A stretch of 64,000 bases of DNA, from contig CM024184.1 of assembly GCA_013433145.1 (NCBI GenBank), forward strand, positions 3,472,137 through 3,536,136, given 5' to 3'. Positions 1 to 13,495 of this stretch are shown in pieces (the first letter of the stretch is position 1; every line of letters begins with the position of its first letter). The stretch is from Ascaris suum. Its lineage: Eukaryota > Nematoda > Chromadorea > Rhabditida > Ascarididae. The notes under the pieces were generated by a model. It saw nothing but the letters and a program-made list of their open reading frames with translations. It made no database searches and had not been told where the DNA came from. The position numbers and the translations under genes are program-made.

Positions 1-2212
1 AACGTTTTTCATGAATTTTCAATAAATGCTTCGGAATGAAATTTGCGACTAGAACACAGCACTGATATTTTAGTTGCATCGAAAGGCTTGCAGGACTGAA
101 AAGCGAAATCTGAGCGATTATAAAATGCATGCAAATTTTTGTAAAACTCATGCAAATTTTTTGCCATCTTTGAATAAATATCTCTTTCCGGAGAAAATGA
201 ATGAATAATCAAAAATAGCATAGAAAATCTGCTCATGGTGAAAACAAAAAAAATCTAACAAATTCCATAGCACGAAATTAAAGAGTTACCAAGTTGAAAT
301 TAACGAACAAAAAACGAACTCATAGTAGGAATAAACAGATGGATGTGTCTATTTCGCTCTAGAATGCTTGAGGAAAATTTGCCAAAATTATGAAAAACTC
401 GAAAATAAACGAAAATTTCAAATATTTAAAAAAAGTAGACGCTTAAATTTAGCAAAAATGAAAGGAAATATTAACACATGAAGGGAATTGGATGTTAAAG
501 ATCGATGAGTATTTACGATCGGAGGACGCTGCTTAGAGCGGCGCTAATCAAATATCGTCGAATTGACGATGCAAGCATCACAGCCGTTTTGCACAACAAT
601 GCGTTTACTTCCATTACGGCCAGAGCGTCTTGATTATATTGGTTACTCCACCCAACACTTCCCGAATAAACGAGATTAGTTGCAAATTTCGGGAATTTCA
701 AGAAATGAGCCGTAATTAAATGTTAAGTAAGCAATGAAAACGAATTAAAAATGGGCAAATTTAGACAGTAAAAAATTCATATTTCCTGAAAAAAACTTAT
801 AAATTCCATGTTCATTACATAGATAAAGTGACTTTGGCGAATGACCAATAACTTTCCACAGATTTTCGCAACTCGCAAATCCTGATCGCTAAACAATTTA
901 TGTAAGCTTTGGCCAAAAATATGCAGCTGCAAAGCTAGCCGGAAACTGAGATGAAAAGAGCAGACTGCGGATCTGTTTGTGCTTCCGCCGCAAGCCATTT
1001 GTGCTATGATCAGTGTGATCATGCAACACATTTATCACAATGCAGACGGACAAACTTTGACGTGCATGCTAGGATAGAAGCACTTTTTGAGATGGGAAGG
1101 GGGCGTGGAAAGCGGGTTTGAAGATTCGGAGGGAAGGAAAGAGGGAGGAAAGGGACAGGTGGTGGCAGACAGCAAAAAGTAAAAAACAGAGTAAAACTCC
1201 CGAATATTACAAAACTACCTATGCAAATTACTCGAATACTCCACGAAGACTTTCATCTGTAATCTTCCGCAAGAAAACGCTTACTCCACCCCTGATCAAC
1301 GTTAAGCAGCTGAAACACAACAACGAAATCACTAAAAAAAAATGAACCCATATGATCGAACTTTGATGCAGTCTCTATATTGTTCTGGATGCCATATGAG
1401 CCACTCCGTATATCAAGACCTTCGTTAGGATAGATTTTTGCGCCTTAACGTACTTGTCATATTCGGAAACTTGAGTTACCAGACATTTGCAACACATGCA
1501 TCTCACGATTCATGAGCGATGCAGGCGAGCATGTAAACAGTGAACGTAATCCTCTTCGAAGCACAACTATTAGTATGGCGCAAATGTCCCATTATCTAAA
1601 CAACTCAAAGAAAATCAAACAGTATGATATGAGAAGCAAATAGGCATTAGCGATGAAAAGCGTATAGCGATAGAGCTAAAGAAAAGCGTCGAATGAAGCA
1701 ACACAATTGTCGTTCGCCAGTTTCGAGTGAAATTTCGCAAGAAAACAAAAAGTGAGCGAATTCATCTCCAATGGGAATTGGAGTATGAGCGAGAGACGTT
1801 GTTTCAATCGTCGCCACAAGAAATTCTTTAAAGCGCTATCGTTTTTTTTTTTCTTTCACATAATAAATGTTTTCATTGCGGAAAATTTTTCATTTTCCTC
1901 GAGAATTGAGCAATTCGATAATTGAGTTGCGCATTACTTCAGATGCCGTTATGTCAACGTTACAATGATTACAACAATAAAATCATAATCGTATATTAAT
2001 AACGAAATACATAAAATGCGTTAAATTTTCTCGCTGTATGATATATGCTAAGCATTTTCAGACTTCACGTTAAATTTTGAAATATTATCAATTATATCAT
2101 AACATCATATCTATAATTCTCATCAATGAGTGCATTTAACGAAAGGGATAACTCTCTATTGTTTTCAATGCATTCAATTAACAACACTAAGCAGCAGTAA
2201 GTATATTTTCAG
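1..2212. other. Left edge, AT-rich, no resolved gene
   Basis: No gene could be resolved here. On the - strand a TTTTCAG-like acceptor ends at 96, and the frame from 95 to the window edge is open in two phases, so a fragment of an exon may be cut by the edge. On the + strand a 41-codon frame with ATG at 505 (MSIYDRRTLLRAAL...) ends in TGA near 630; it looks codon-like but has no recognised relative. From 1100 to 1350 there is a purine-rich stretch that gives a lysine/arginine-rich frame and is probably not coding. Confidence 0.4.
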
Positions 2213-2275
2213 CACATTTGTTGTCTTATTGGAACGCAATGGTCGACTGATCAAGGAGTATAGTGACTTGGAGTG
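2213..2275 (+). CDS. Candidate internal exon, unknown product
   Basis: A 63-base open segment lies between a polypyrimidine acceptor (TATATTTTCAG ending at 2212) and a donor-like GTAGAC at 2276. It reads, after one leading base, TFVVLLERNGRLIKEYSDLE. The evidence is only splice-like borders, an open frame and reasonable codon choice. The exon ends with two bases of a split codon. The next candidate exon at 3468 needs one base, so the two cannot be joined directly as read; either another exon lies between or one border is wrong. I do not recognise the protein. Confidence 0.28.
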
Positions 2276-3046
2276 GTAGACGCGGAAGGCGCAAAACGGT
2301 CCAGCAGTTAAAGGTGAACTTTTGTGGTTTGTTCGTTAAGGTTGACTGGGTGACACTGAGCAAATACCTTTACCTTCTACGTTAAAAGCGGATACGTTTG
2401 AAACCTACGCTTTGCACACTACAAGTGAATTTTGAATTATTTAGCTCAATATGGATAATAGAGGATGTGGAGAGAGAGAGATGAGAGATGGATGTGGGAG
2501 GGAGAAGGGCGCTGTCAGTGGCTCAAGCGCGCTACCTATACTTGGCAGTTCAGTCGATTAAACCACCCAGTTCCATTCCCAATCAAAAAAACTGGGATGC
2601 CTAACAGCTTATCCTCTCATTAAATCAATCGCTTGCAAGAATACTACAAAGTCTTCAGAGGAAAACAGTCGTCAGTTATATAAGTTCGCATCAGAAGTCA
2701 AGTTATTCTTTTTACATTCGAAAGAGAATGTGATGAGCAGTCGAAATGTGATTAGGACTGGCAGATCAGCGAACGTTTTGGCTGTTTGCTGAGGTAAACA
2801 GCCCAAAATCTCGCAAGAGAAGTTAAGTGATAAATAGCCACGCATATACCTAGCGCAATAACACAATGCATTGAAAATTATGCAAAGTCGGCATAAAAAT
2901 ATCGTTTAAATCTTGAAATGGAGTCAGTATTATTGGCAATGCCTGCCCGCTTATATTACTTCAAATATTATTATAATATGGAAGGTAGCATCATAAAACT
3001 CTTAAAGTTTTTATTCGATGCGAGAAAGCCAACCGTGGCAAACGAG

Positions 3047-3196
<150 letters not shown>

Positions 3197-3467
3197 TGCG
3201 TAGCCAGTAGCGAATGATCGATGAACTTTATGAATATAGCATCATAAATTTATAGGCTATACACAATTTCCCATGAGGTATTACTAGAGGATTGGATGAT
3301 TGCCAAAAGTTTATTGCCAGCTGCCTGATACGATATGTTGGTTTCGTGGATTCAATTTTCCTATGGTCATAAAACTTGCTAATGCTATGGATCTTCCAAC
3401 AGTAAACATCACCAATTGCTAGCAATGAGAATGAAAATTTTCACGTTCTCAAACGCTTCTTTTTCAG

Positions 3468-3558
3468 CAATAATTTCATTCTACCGTACCGACGCGATGC
3501 CAATTTTCGCAACGGAACTTTGCATCCAATCTAAAAGACGGTACTTACTCGGTCGTAC
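3468..3558 (+). CDS. Candidate internal exon, unknown product
   Basis: An open segment of 91 bases follows a strong nematode-type acceptor (CTTTTTCAG ending at 3467) and runs to a donor-like GTGAAT at 3559. In the phase with two leading bases it reads IISFYRTDAMPIFATELCIQ and continues for nine more residues. The other two phases are closed or shorter. No family is recognised. It could belong to the same gene as the 2213-2275 segment, but the phases do not match directly. Confidence 0.35.
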
Positions 3559-3619
3559 GTGAATTGCGCTTATGTAAACTTTCAAGCACCTCCAAGCTGA
3601 TCCATCACAATCGAACTGC

Positions 3620-3905
3620 ATAAAAGGTACTCAGATGATTTGAAATTTTCCACACGTTTTGAAGCCCCTTTGAGAGAACTTTGCAGCCCGATTTTGGAGG
3701 TGAAAAATCCCTCTTAGATTTTTCAGTAGTTTCTCAGTCGAATTTTTCCGACGAACAGACAAACACACATACAGACGGAGACATGGGATCGTTCTGAAGT
3801 GCTTTGCAAGATTAAAACTTGGTAAATTGAGAGCGAAGAAGACTGCGTCTTGTATGGAAACGGTTATCATGGGTCCCAAAATTATACAATTTGGTGACAT
3901 AATGC
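3620..3905. repeat. Possible dispersed repeat with GACA-rich tail
   Basis: A non-coding-looking stretch that contains a GACAGACAAACACAC-type tract at about 3751-3786. Similar GACGGAGACA/ACAGACAG tracts occur at 19250-19274, 32950-32978 and 50766-50799, each at the edge of an otherwise unremarkable stretch. This suggests copies or decayed copies of one dispersed repeat family. A 92-codon frame on the - strand here has no sign of being a gene. Confidence 0.3.
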
Positions 3906-4869
3906 TCAAATATGACCGCCTATCTTCAGTTAAAGATTAATTTTCCAAGCTACAAATTCAGACTTATATAAAAACTTGCCAGCCAATAAATAACAAAATA
4001 ACAGCGGCCGATTTCAATCAACATTTGTGTTGCCATTCAAATACTACGATAATTTTCGATATTTTTTTTCGTAGGATTGAAGTTTCTCCCTCAGCGCTAA
4101 TAATTGCATTCGTTTGCCACCCATAGCCAAAAAAAAATTCACTCTCGAATCTCAGAAGTGCGCAATACGTTCCAAAGATGCACGGATCATGTGTGCTTCT
4201 TATGCTTCATGTAATTGTGGCAATCGCTTGGAGAAGTCTGAATGAATGAAGAAATATGCGGACGAATGTAATGCAAAATGAAGTGCAATGCAATTGCACT
4301 TGAAATACAATAGTAAAAAAGTAATTGCAATATCGACTACTCATTCGATGCTGTGAATATCGTATTCGCCACATTGATTTTAGCTTTTCACTCCAAGGCA
4401 ATGCACTTGGAATTGTTATTGCTTATATAATCAATGCTAATATATCTATTGAGTCGTTTTTTATTGCACGATTGAATTGCTTTATTCAGTGACTTTTTGC
4501 ATTTCCATATAAGAATATCACTAGCTATCACATATAAACACACAAAAAAAAATATTTCTTGATTATTTCAAGCATACAATAAAATAGTATCGCTGAGGAA
4601 TCGATTAACGCTTTTAAATATTTTCGTTAATATTTTCATTAAAAGGAATTAAGTAAAAAAATAAATACTAAATCTCATCTGAACCCCGAACAACGATAGA
4701 ACAGCAAGCGTTTCTTGATTGGAATAGAGATATTGAAGCGATGGCGGGGTTCATTTATGAAAATCCGAAATCGATTTCGTCGATTCGGTATTAAAAAGGA
4801 TGTTGCTGGCTTCATTTGATGTTATTAACTCAATAATTGTGGTAATTTTTTGAACGTTCATTATTTCAG

Positions 4870-4981
4870 CAATTGCAAGCACATCTTCCATATTGCAAAT
4901 TCACTAGAATTACGCAAATATATAAACTGTTTTATAGATGTTATGCATAAGCTATTCGTGAAAAAATGCATATTTATATAA
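4870..4981 (+). CDS. Candidate terminal exon of a cysteine-containing small protein
   Basis: After the acceptor ATTATTTCAG (ending at 4869) the phase with one leading base stays open for 36 codons to TAA at 4979. It reads NCKHIFHIANSLELRKYINC followed by FIDVMHKL and a lysine/cysteine-rich end. The pattern Cys, 17 residues, Ile-Asn-Cys-Phe resembles the Cys-x14-Ile-Thr-Cys-Leu pattern in the secreted gene at 32296-34957. That suggests, but does not prove, a paralogue. No upstream signal-peptide exon was found. A second phase is open for a shorter distance. Confidence 0.33.
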
Positions 4982-5251
4982 TTTCAGTAGGTAAGCCTTA
5001 CGACGTCAATTGATAGCAATCCTCTCTTTGTAGATTTTTTTTTAAATGCAGATTTAGTCTTTTTTTACTTCCCAAACAAAAAAAGAACAAGCTTCAAGCA
5101 AACGATTGAAATAGAGAAGTAATAAAAACTAAAATTCCTCATTATTATATGTGTGGCTGACCTATGGGCAGCGGTCTTCAGTTGAATCACAGCAACAAAT
5201 GCTGCAATGCGATGAATGCTGAGAGAATATTAATGCTGATTGCATTTTTTT

Positions 5252-5298
5252 GGTGGGGGGTGGGGGGAGGGGAAAGGAGGGGAGTGGGGGGGGGGGGA
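5252..5298 (+). repeat. G-rich tract, G-quadruplex candidate
   Basis: Nearly continuous guanine with runs of 6, 6, 4, 4 and 12 or more separated by one to three bases. This satisfies the usual four-run G-quadruplex rule several times over. The complementary strand is the matching C-rich i-motif candidate. Confidence 0.9.
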
Positions 5299-5930
5299 TT
5301 GTGTTACCACTGAAAGCGAATCTATATACGAGCTCCAAATACAGGCCAATGCTATACCTCGGCACGAGCAAAAAAGGTGTGGTCCATTCTCAGCTAGCCT
5401 GAACTGCAAACACTTCTCTTTATTGAACTATAAAAGATGATTGCAAGCTCTAATTGCATCGTTTGAAAGTTGCAGATTTGTAAACGATCGTCTTCTTTCC
5501 TAACTTCTAGTTTGAGTTTTATCCGCTTCTTATCGACAAACACGAAATTGACCTCCGCCCTCCCTCCTCCCCCCATCCATCTCTTCTGCCTTCCCCATAT
5601 GGCAAATGTTGGACCTAACAAAATAATATGCGAAAATAATACGGTCTTTATTACTATAAACTTATGGTATATTTTTTCGCTATGCTTAACATTAATTATA
5701 AATGTCGATTCACTTGCATGAATGAGTGCTGCAACATAATGCTAAAGGAAAATGCAGTGCTGAGAGAATAATTTTGTGGAGAGAAAGTGCGCAGAAAATG
5801 TGGCCCACATTTGTAACGCTTCCGCATGAATTGTTAGCCGACGAGAAATTTCATGCTTAAACAATTTTATGCGATTATATCGGTTCACGGCAACCCTCCG
5901 TTTCTAAGAGTTTTTCAGCAGCACAGGGCA

Positions 5931-6113
<183 letters not shown>

Positions 6114-7625
6114 TTATTTATATTTATTTACAATTATATTTACTTATATGTATAATGCACGTACGCAGATATTATATATATGTTCACTTCTTTGCTTGTT
6201 TATCTGTTTATTTACTTGTTTACTTATTTATATTTACACTTATATTACTGCGTACATTTACTGCAGTAGTACTCATATACCTCATGTTTGTACTCATATC
6301 TATATTCATACTACGCAATAAGTGAAACTGTTTCTTTCCACTTTGAGATGTTTGCCGATGAAAGATTAGTAATAACTCTGCGAGGATCTCCATCAGTTGT
6401 GGATATTTCCGTCGATTACTGAAATGAAAAATCAATAAAATTCAGTAGTGGCTAATAATATAAACGTTACGATTTTTTTGCGATGGTATTTCTGGATTAA
6501 AGCTAATTTAAAACATTGGAAGTGCTTTATGAAATAAACATTTCAAGAGGTCATAAAGCATAAAGCGATTCAGAAAAGAGCACTTTCAATGCACCAAAAA
6601 CCTATCAGCTTTATTTCATCGTTTATTTTCTCGTCAACGGAATTAACCATCCTATGCGGGCAGAAAGCGAAGAGTTACGACGTACGTAAAAACGAACAAT
6701 GAGCGAATTGGATGGGAATTTAAGGCGTCTTAGCGCTCAATATGAGGTAATAGAGATCTACTTTGCGATCAAGTTCAATCCGATGTTTTTTGTTGACTTG
6801 GTCGGAAATTTATTCTTCCCGATACCGGAACGACATTCGCAGATAACTAACTCTTATTCATCCACTAGAAAACTAACTTTATCAACGAAGAAAAAGATGT
6901 CTCACTTATATATAGGAAAAGTTTTGTGCAATGATGGCCGAACATTGTCGGAGAAGGGATAAAATTTTATTCAAAAACAACAAAAAGCGCACCTCTGCAA
7001 CGCCAAGATAAAGTGTTCGGAGGAATTGTTACACGCCCTTAGCCTCATAATGCTTTGGGTCAAATAAAAGCAGTTAATTCTTCTATATATTCTCATTGAT
7101 AATTGAAAAATGTGAAATTTTACAAAAGAACCTGCAAATTCATATAGCTGAAAAGAGCCGAATATAAAGAAAGAAAAAAAAAGAGAATCACTCATTTGCA
7201 CTGAGTAATATTTAGCGCATATCTGGATCGACAATGTGTATTACTCAGAATGTAAGGAAAAAAAAGAGGAAAGAAAGAGTTTTCTTCAGAGATTAAAAAA
7301 TGATAACAGCAAACATATCATAATTATTTATTTAAAAATTAATAATTAGTAAGTTGTTATGTTGAATAATTAATCCCACCCAATTACTATTCATGAACAT
7401 TACGTCACTAATAAAAAATATATTGCCGATAGTATCGGATTAGAGAGTATTGCTGACGATGCTAATCGTTCGATTGAAATCTAAAATTTGCGCATATTTA
7501 TCAAGTGGAAAATAAATGTCGATGAAATTCGAAATTGAGCGAAAACTTTTATTGACTTACTTAAGAAATGCGCCAGCCAGCTGTCTAGCGAGAATGCGCT
7601 GTTGTTTTTTTCTTCAATTTTTCAG

Positions 7626-7822
7626 ATTCGTTCAGCTTAATTGCAAAATGTGAAACAGGAAAAGATTGCATCGATGAAATGAAAAAAATGGTAGTGCAAA
7701 CGAACGTAGTGATCGGAAAATTACTAGAGAAAAACGAATGGGAATTTTATGCGGAAAATGATAATATTGCTATTAGACATGTCTTTCCTCTCTTTCTTCC
7801 TTTTCTCTCACATTGCAAGTAA
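7626..7822 (+). CDS. Candidate exon, cysteine-containing helical protein
   Basis: A strong acceptor (CAATTTTTCAG ending at 7625) is followed, after two leading bases, by a 64-codon open frame to TAA at 7820. It begins SFSLIAKCETGKDCIDEMKK and continues with a charged helical segment (LLEKNEWEFYAENDN). A donor-like GTAATT sits at 7819, just before the stop, and a GTAGTG at 7691, so the true right border is uncertain. Codon choice looks real. The spacing of the two cysteines and the following amphipathic stretch recall small secreted nematode proteins, but no family assignment is safe. Confidence 0.38.
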
Positions 7823-9841
7823 TTATGAAAATGCGAGCATTTAGAGCGGAAGTTTTGATGATATGCAAACATCAGGAAAATTTGAATAGATTTGCCGCAA
7901 ACCGTAAGATTGCGCCACTTCAGCAAGGTCGACCGATCTGCCAGCTAGTTTGAGTTGAAAAGAAAGTGCTATTGAAAACTGAGCTGCAATGCCGGCCAAA
8001 TCAGCCAAATTTCAGAATTTCTGAAATTTTCTATTGCGGTTGCAAACCCTCTGGTACCCTGACACGTTAGAGCGCAGCCGTGTTTGCTCTTGATGTGGAA
8101 TCTTAAATCCGCAGCGCTCTTATAATGCTAAAGGGCTACACAATTCAAGGCCCTTATGAAAGATTCAAACCCCGTTATTCTGACTTTGCATATTATCAAA
8201 ATTTTCGGAGAACTGCATTTACGATAGCGTCAAGTTGTTTTCTCCAGAGAAATTCTGAAAAAAGTTAGTGCTGTTGAAAGGAAATGAAGCCAACCAACTA
8301 TTGGGCAAGACGGCAATATTCCCAGCATTTCGCTTTTACAATTTATTTATCTACCATGAAATAGATATCATTTTTCTCCGTTCATAGTACCTTTATTTAT
8401 CTAATCCCTCCTCCCCATGTTAATTTTGCATTACTTTTATATTACAGAATCTAACCATCTAGTACCACGATTACCCTCTTTTGCACACCGTTTAAGTCGC
8501 TAATAAGAGTCCCATGATAGCCTCTTAAGGCCGAGCAGTTAGATATGTCCGATCGTATAGCGTTTTCTAAAAGTAGAAGTGCACGGTACTGCAAGCACAA
8601 CAATACTATACAAGTTGCCATCCCTTACAAAATCATGTGAAGCAGATATTCATTTCCCCTCTCCTCCTTACCCTTCCCAGTCACGGTGATTAACGACATC
8701 ATTTATAGAGTATATCCCTAAGAGTGATGTGATTCACAGGAATGAATGAAGCAATAAGCTAATGAATAGAACGCTTTATTTTATAGGTAAGAGCGAAGAG
8801 TTAAGGTTCACTTAGCTTATTGCCCTTTTCATTGCAATCTTTCGCCTTTCGCTAATTGATGAGTTTTTCGCGAAGATTCTAAGCGAGAAAGCTCTTTGGA
8901 ATGGCAATGCACAAAAATCATCAATAATCGTTAAGCTTCATAAGTAATGACCGTTTAAGTATTTCGATCATGCAACGAGAATTTAGAGTGGTGAATATTG
9001 CATAACAAACTAACTTTAGAGATTTGAGTTTCTATTATTTGCATTTGCATTTGCAATATTTGCATATAAATGAAATAGACTTGTTAGTGGTGTTTTTCTT
9101 TTTTTTAACTTATATCAGATATTATTCTATATTGATACTGGGAGGAAGTGGAAAATAAAATTGCAGCTAAATAGCAATGTTGACAAATTTTAATTCGAAA
9201 AATACATCAATTACAAGCATTTTTCTTTTTTTCCCCCACTTTTATTTTCTTCTTTACCTGAAATTTCATTAATTAGTTCGTTTGCTCGATTGATATATCT
9301 TGTAAAAGAAGGATGAAATACATAGGACTAGAAAAAACATAGCATTATCACCGCAACAAAATATTTACACAGTCAATATAACCAGTAAATTATGTCGGTA
9401 TGAAAACATTAACGAGAGGTAAGCGGCTACGTATTCCAACAAAAGCACTTCTTTAAAGGCCAAACGCATAATATTAACAACAAAAAATAATATTCGTTGC
9501 TAGTTTTAGTATTATTACTACCCCTGTTACTATTATTATAAAGAGTAATGAAAATATTTAAAAAATATTGCCAATGAATAAATAATAATAAATGTGATAA
9601 CTCAGACCGGCCGAAATAACGCCCGTCATTCTCGAAGAAAAAAGGCTTGGATTGACCAAATTGACGAAATATTCCACGAGATTGCTCCAGAATCTGTGCT
9701 TTGCGAAGAAGACAGCTCATTAACAAATGACCAGAATGACTTATCAATTAAAACTTTGATCGACTGGAATCAAGTATTGCACATGAAAATGTTCAACTGC
9801 CGTAACGAGATCATAATAAAACCACTCCACTACTGAGGCCT

Positions 9842-10000
9842 CAAGTAGTGAGCTTTGAAGCCTTCTGCGCTGGTTACAGCCAATCCGATCATGCGAAGAT
9901 TTTTTATTGTGGATCTTCGTCGAACATTCTCAATGCCAGTTACGATATATACAACTTCAAAGGGACCGGAAAAACATATCATACTGGAGGAACAGTCTGA
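9842..10000 (+). pseudogene. Possible decayed kinesin motor P-loop fragment
   Basis: The frame is open from 9842 to TGA at 9998. Near its end (9932-9991) it reads NASYDIYNFKGTGKTYHTGG. Kinesin motors carry an NATxxAYGQTGTGKTYxMGG-type P-loop at the corresponding place, and 12 of 20 positions agree when aligned by eye. The preceding SFEAF...YSQSD could match the motor segment upstream of the P-loop. A stop follows immediately and no continuation of the motor domain was found, so this is best read as a relic. An alternative is coincidence around a Walker A-like GTGKT. Confidence 0.3.
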
Positions 10001-10212
10001 ATGAAAAAGTGTGATATTAAGCGGAGCTCTCAGAATCGAAAGGTGATCGGCAATATATGAGTTTGAAGATGAGATCTTTAACTATAATGTATAATGGGTT
10101 TTTCCCAGTTTTACTGGAGACAGCAGGAAGGTGCTTGCTCCGGATCAGTCCATAATGCGATCAAAGTATCGCCGAGAAAAATTGGCAGGTTACTGGAAGT
10201 TGGTAGCCTAAT

Positions 10213-10493
10213 ATGCTAGGAGAAGAAATAAAAATTTGCGGGGCGAAAAGCAATAAATCCGACTTCGAAGCAATTACCGACAGGTCAATTCGAATGCCTT
10301 CCTTCACCGGCAAGCAATCCGAGAATGCGCAAATCCAGAAAGTGGACGCTCTTTCGCCTTGTGTGTACTACCTTATTCTATTAATTACTTCGCGTCTCTT
10401 GCTTGCAGTTCACAGAAAACGACAGCGGATGAGGTCGCACAGGTGGCAGAGAAAACTGAGTACCAACTTCAGGTGTTTGAAGGCTTTGAGTGA
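10213..10493 (+). CDS. Candidate two-exon small gene, unknown product (78 aa)
   Basis: ATG at 10213 opens a frame (MLGEEIKICGAKSNKSDFEA...) that can be spliced at GTACTA (10365) to an acceptor TCTTGCTTGCAG (ending at 10408). Removing a 44-nt intron restores one frame through SQKTTADEVAQVAEKTEYQL to a TGA at 10491. Exons are 10213-10364 and 10409-10493. The phase joins exactly (GT+T, valine), and the tiny intron is typical of nematode short introns. The product is hydrophilic, with no signal peptide or membrane segment, and I do not recognise it. It sits just downstream of the kinesin-like relic and could be part of the same decayed locus. Confidence 0.38.
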
Positions 10494-10740
10494 TAAATAT
10501 TCGACGGGTGGTTACTATAACTGCGATTAACGTATAGCGCACAAAGAGCAGTGAATAAGCTGAGGAAGGTTTGCTCGAAATGTTTCTTAACTGTAGCCGG
10601 TTGATCCAAAAGAGGTGTTATCAGATATGCAAATTTAAAGCATGCAATGAATAGAGCAGATTAATCAGACATGATGCTGGTAGACTAGAGGAGTTACTTA
10701 TGATAGGCCTACATACAACTTCACAATGATTAGTTATTAA

Positions 10741-10932
10741 AAGTTTGATAAGCCGATAACGTTATTGGGATTGAAGAAGCGATTCTCAAATAGCGAAGGA
10801 AGATCGACCGATCCGCAGCGGCTGTTTGGTGGCGTTGGAAGCGGAACCGACCGTTGCTTTTGGTATCGCTTACAGGAAGGAGCACACAAATCCTTTGAAA
10901 TGACTTCTGATGAATTAGTTCATTTTGATTAA
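10741..10932 (+). CDS. Candidate exon or gene fragment, unknown product
   Basis: Open frame of 63 codons ending in TAA at 10930, with no ATG near its start. It contains SEGRSTDPQRLFGGVGSGTD followed by a Cys-Phe-Trp-Tyr segment and an acidic end. Base composition is higher in GC than the flanks and codon use looks genuine. No clear acceptor borders it on the left. It may be a further piece of the 9842-10493 locus. Confidence 0.27.
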   Translation, partial: KFDKPITLLGLKKRFSNSEGRSTDPQRLFGGVGSGTDRCFWYRLQEGAHKSFEMTSDELVHFD

Positions 10933-12779
10933 CGAGGTGTGCTAGCGCTTTCCTCTCCGATTACTGGTCGATGAACAGCAGCATCAATAATCTTGCTTAA
11001 GTCTGTTAGAACGTCATATTGAACCAATTTGTCACCACCGTGAACTACGACGATTTATTTATCTACTTCCATTCTCCCCAACTCCTTTCTCATGACTAGT
11101 GGAAACGGCGTCTCGTCTCCCCTACTCCTGCCCGCCTTCCAGTAAAATATCCGACGTATAGGAGATGACGACGTTTGCTATGATGTAGACCCCACTGTAT
11201 GCATCATTTTGAAGTAGACCCCACTGTATCAGTGTAAGCTCTGGTGTTGCCATTTACGGTTACAGTGCAGTTCTTTCTTCAACCTTAAATGGAAAAGACG
11301 AAATGTGAGGTTAGTGATTCCCCGCCCCTTTCTATCAGTCACAGAGATGTGATGCTTTTAGTGCACCATGACGTATTAACGAGAAGGTCAATTTGTATAT
11401 GCACTGCACTCTTGACAGCATTCATAAAATTAGTCGAAATTCATCAATGAATTCTCTCATTTTTGATTTCCTAGTCTATCGGGCTTTGATGTTCAATAAT
11501 CCAACTAAGCAAAAATTTTCAACTATCGTAAAATTTGCATTTCTCAAATAAATATGAGAATTTTCCAGTTCAAAATAACCGTTAGAATTGATTAAATTTT
11601 TCAAAAACAGAAATTTTTAATTCCAATTTGATCACTTGAACGAATATGAATGAAATATGCATTCATAATAAATTCGCATTCGAAATTCGCATTCATCTAA
11701 CTTAACACTAACAGAATGACGTCAACGTTAACACTGTGAAATATGCGTTTTCTCTGATGTGATACAACATTCCACAAAAAAGGAAATGATACTATCAAAA
11801 TGTTACCTAGAAAATATGTTAACCAGTAACTCTTTTTTAGCCAATTTCGATACCTGATATATGGATGATTCGATAAATCTTTTATTAATTTAGTACTTTT
11901 CTTTTCAAATAAAACTGCTGGCAAAATTTGATGCTTATTGTATCATGGACATAAACATCTTTGGCTTATAATTAATTAGGTCCTTAAAAAAGTGGAAGAC
12001 GAAATAACCTTCTATTTTGATCTCTAACAATATCTGAAAATTAGGCAACAACAAATGCAAATGTTAAAAGTACAGAGAACGCAAAAATGAATCAAATAAC
12101 TCGAAAGAATTTTGTATTTCGGTAATGAGTATTCAAAAATGTAAAAAAAAAAACATTGGTGAAAAAATGGGATTAATTTAATCGATTTGTTAATTCAACT
12201 CTACTTGCGTATTTAATTGACTCGAAAAAGTGCAAAGCTGCAAATCGTGATTAGTCAACTTCTTCTGGAAATTTCGAAACGAAATTGGTGATAAGATTAG
12301 CTTCGAATTTGAATTGATATTTTCGAATGGAAAATTTTCATTCGGTTAGGAAAAAATTGAACAGCACTCATATAGGACGAATAGAATGAAATGCTATCAA
12401 GCCTGAAGATGCAAATCGATGGACAAATTTATAAAGGGCGCATCATTCATTCCATTAGACACATCGGGCAACCATTCACCATCTACACATTCCGCTATTG
12501 CTATGGACACCGCAAACTCAAATTAATGACAAACGGTTGCCACCATGAATAAATAAATTTGCACGATAGTGCAATTCCAGCGCAATGGATGAATGTCATG
12601 CTCAAGCGCTTATTGGCGGACAATCGCTCAAGTTGCCGATGCTTTCTTCGCGTTTGCTCGTTACTTAGTTGCGAAACTTGCAAATTTTTAAAACTGTCAC
12701 GTCATGCACAAGCATATTAGGATATATTTGATCGCCGTCGTTTCTCGACTACCCTACTGTCAATTCAGCTGTCATTCAG
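10933..12779. other. No gene recognised; short direct repeat
   Basis: AT-rich sequence without supported coding frames. A 16-bp perfect direct repeat (GTAGACCCCACTGTAT) occurs at 11185-11200 and 11214-11229. Confidence 0.5.
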
Positions 12780-12939
12780 CTGCTCCAAAGTACGGAAAAC
12801 CCATGAAATCGTGAGCCTTCGAGTGGTTTCCGGGACCACTCTCATCTTGAGGGGCTCGAAATTCGAGAATCCTCCCGGCTGCGAAGTTCCTTCAACGATT
12901 GTGTTTGCGGGGTCAACAGTTGCCGAGGGCCAATCGCAA
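12780..12939 (+). CDS. Candidate internal exon, unknown product
   Basis: An acceptor (GTCATTCAG ending at 12779) and a donor (CAA|GTAGCA at 12940) bracket 53 open codons in the phase with one leading base. Part of it reads VSLRVVSGTTLILRGSKFEN, followed by PPGCEVPSTIVFAGSTV. The stretch is richer in GC than its neighbours and the residue composition looks like a folded domain rather than noise. It ends in phase 0, which would fit the phase-0 start of the exon at 14993, but that link is only inference. No family recognised. Confidence 0.38.
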
Positions 12940-13345
12940 GTAGCAATGTGTGTTCAAATAACAATACATTCCATGTTTCCATATATTCTACGACAAGGAG
13001 CACAGTGCACTGAAACATTGCAATTATAATCCATATTTATCTGTGTGTCTCTCGAAATTATGTTCCCACTTCCTACATACTCAATTGCAGCTCTTATTTC
13101 TATTCATCCTACATTTCAGTTAATTAACGCTGACACTCTTTTCGCTTAGAGTTAGCTGAAAGAACTTTTCAGCAAGATTTGCCACTAATTTCTTCACTTC
13201 TATTCGTTCATTTAAAAAGCATACTAAAGGGTGTATGGAATGAGGAAATCTCACACAACTTGTCAACCTCGCAATTGCAAGCGTTTTATTGTTATAACAG
13301 TGAGGGGTTTGTTATAACAATGAGGTTTTTTTCGTCAGTGCTGCT

Positions 13346-13495
<150 letters not shown>

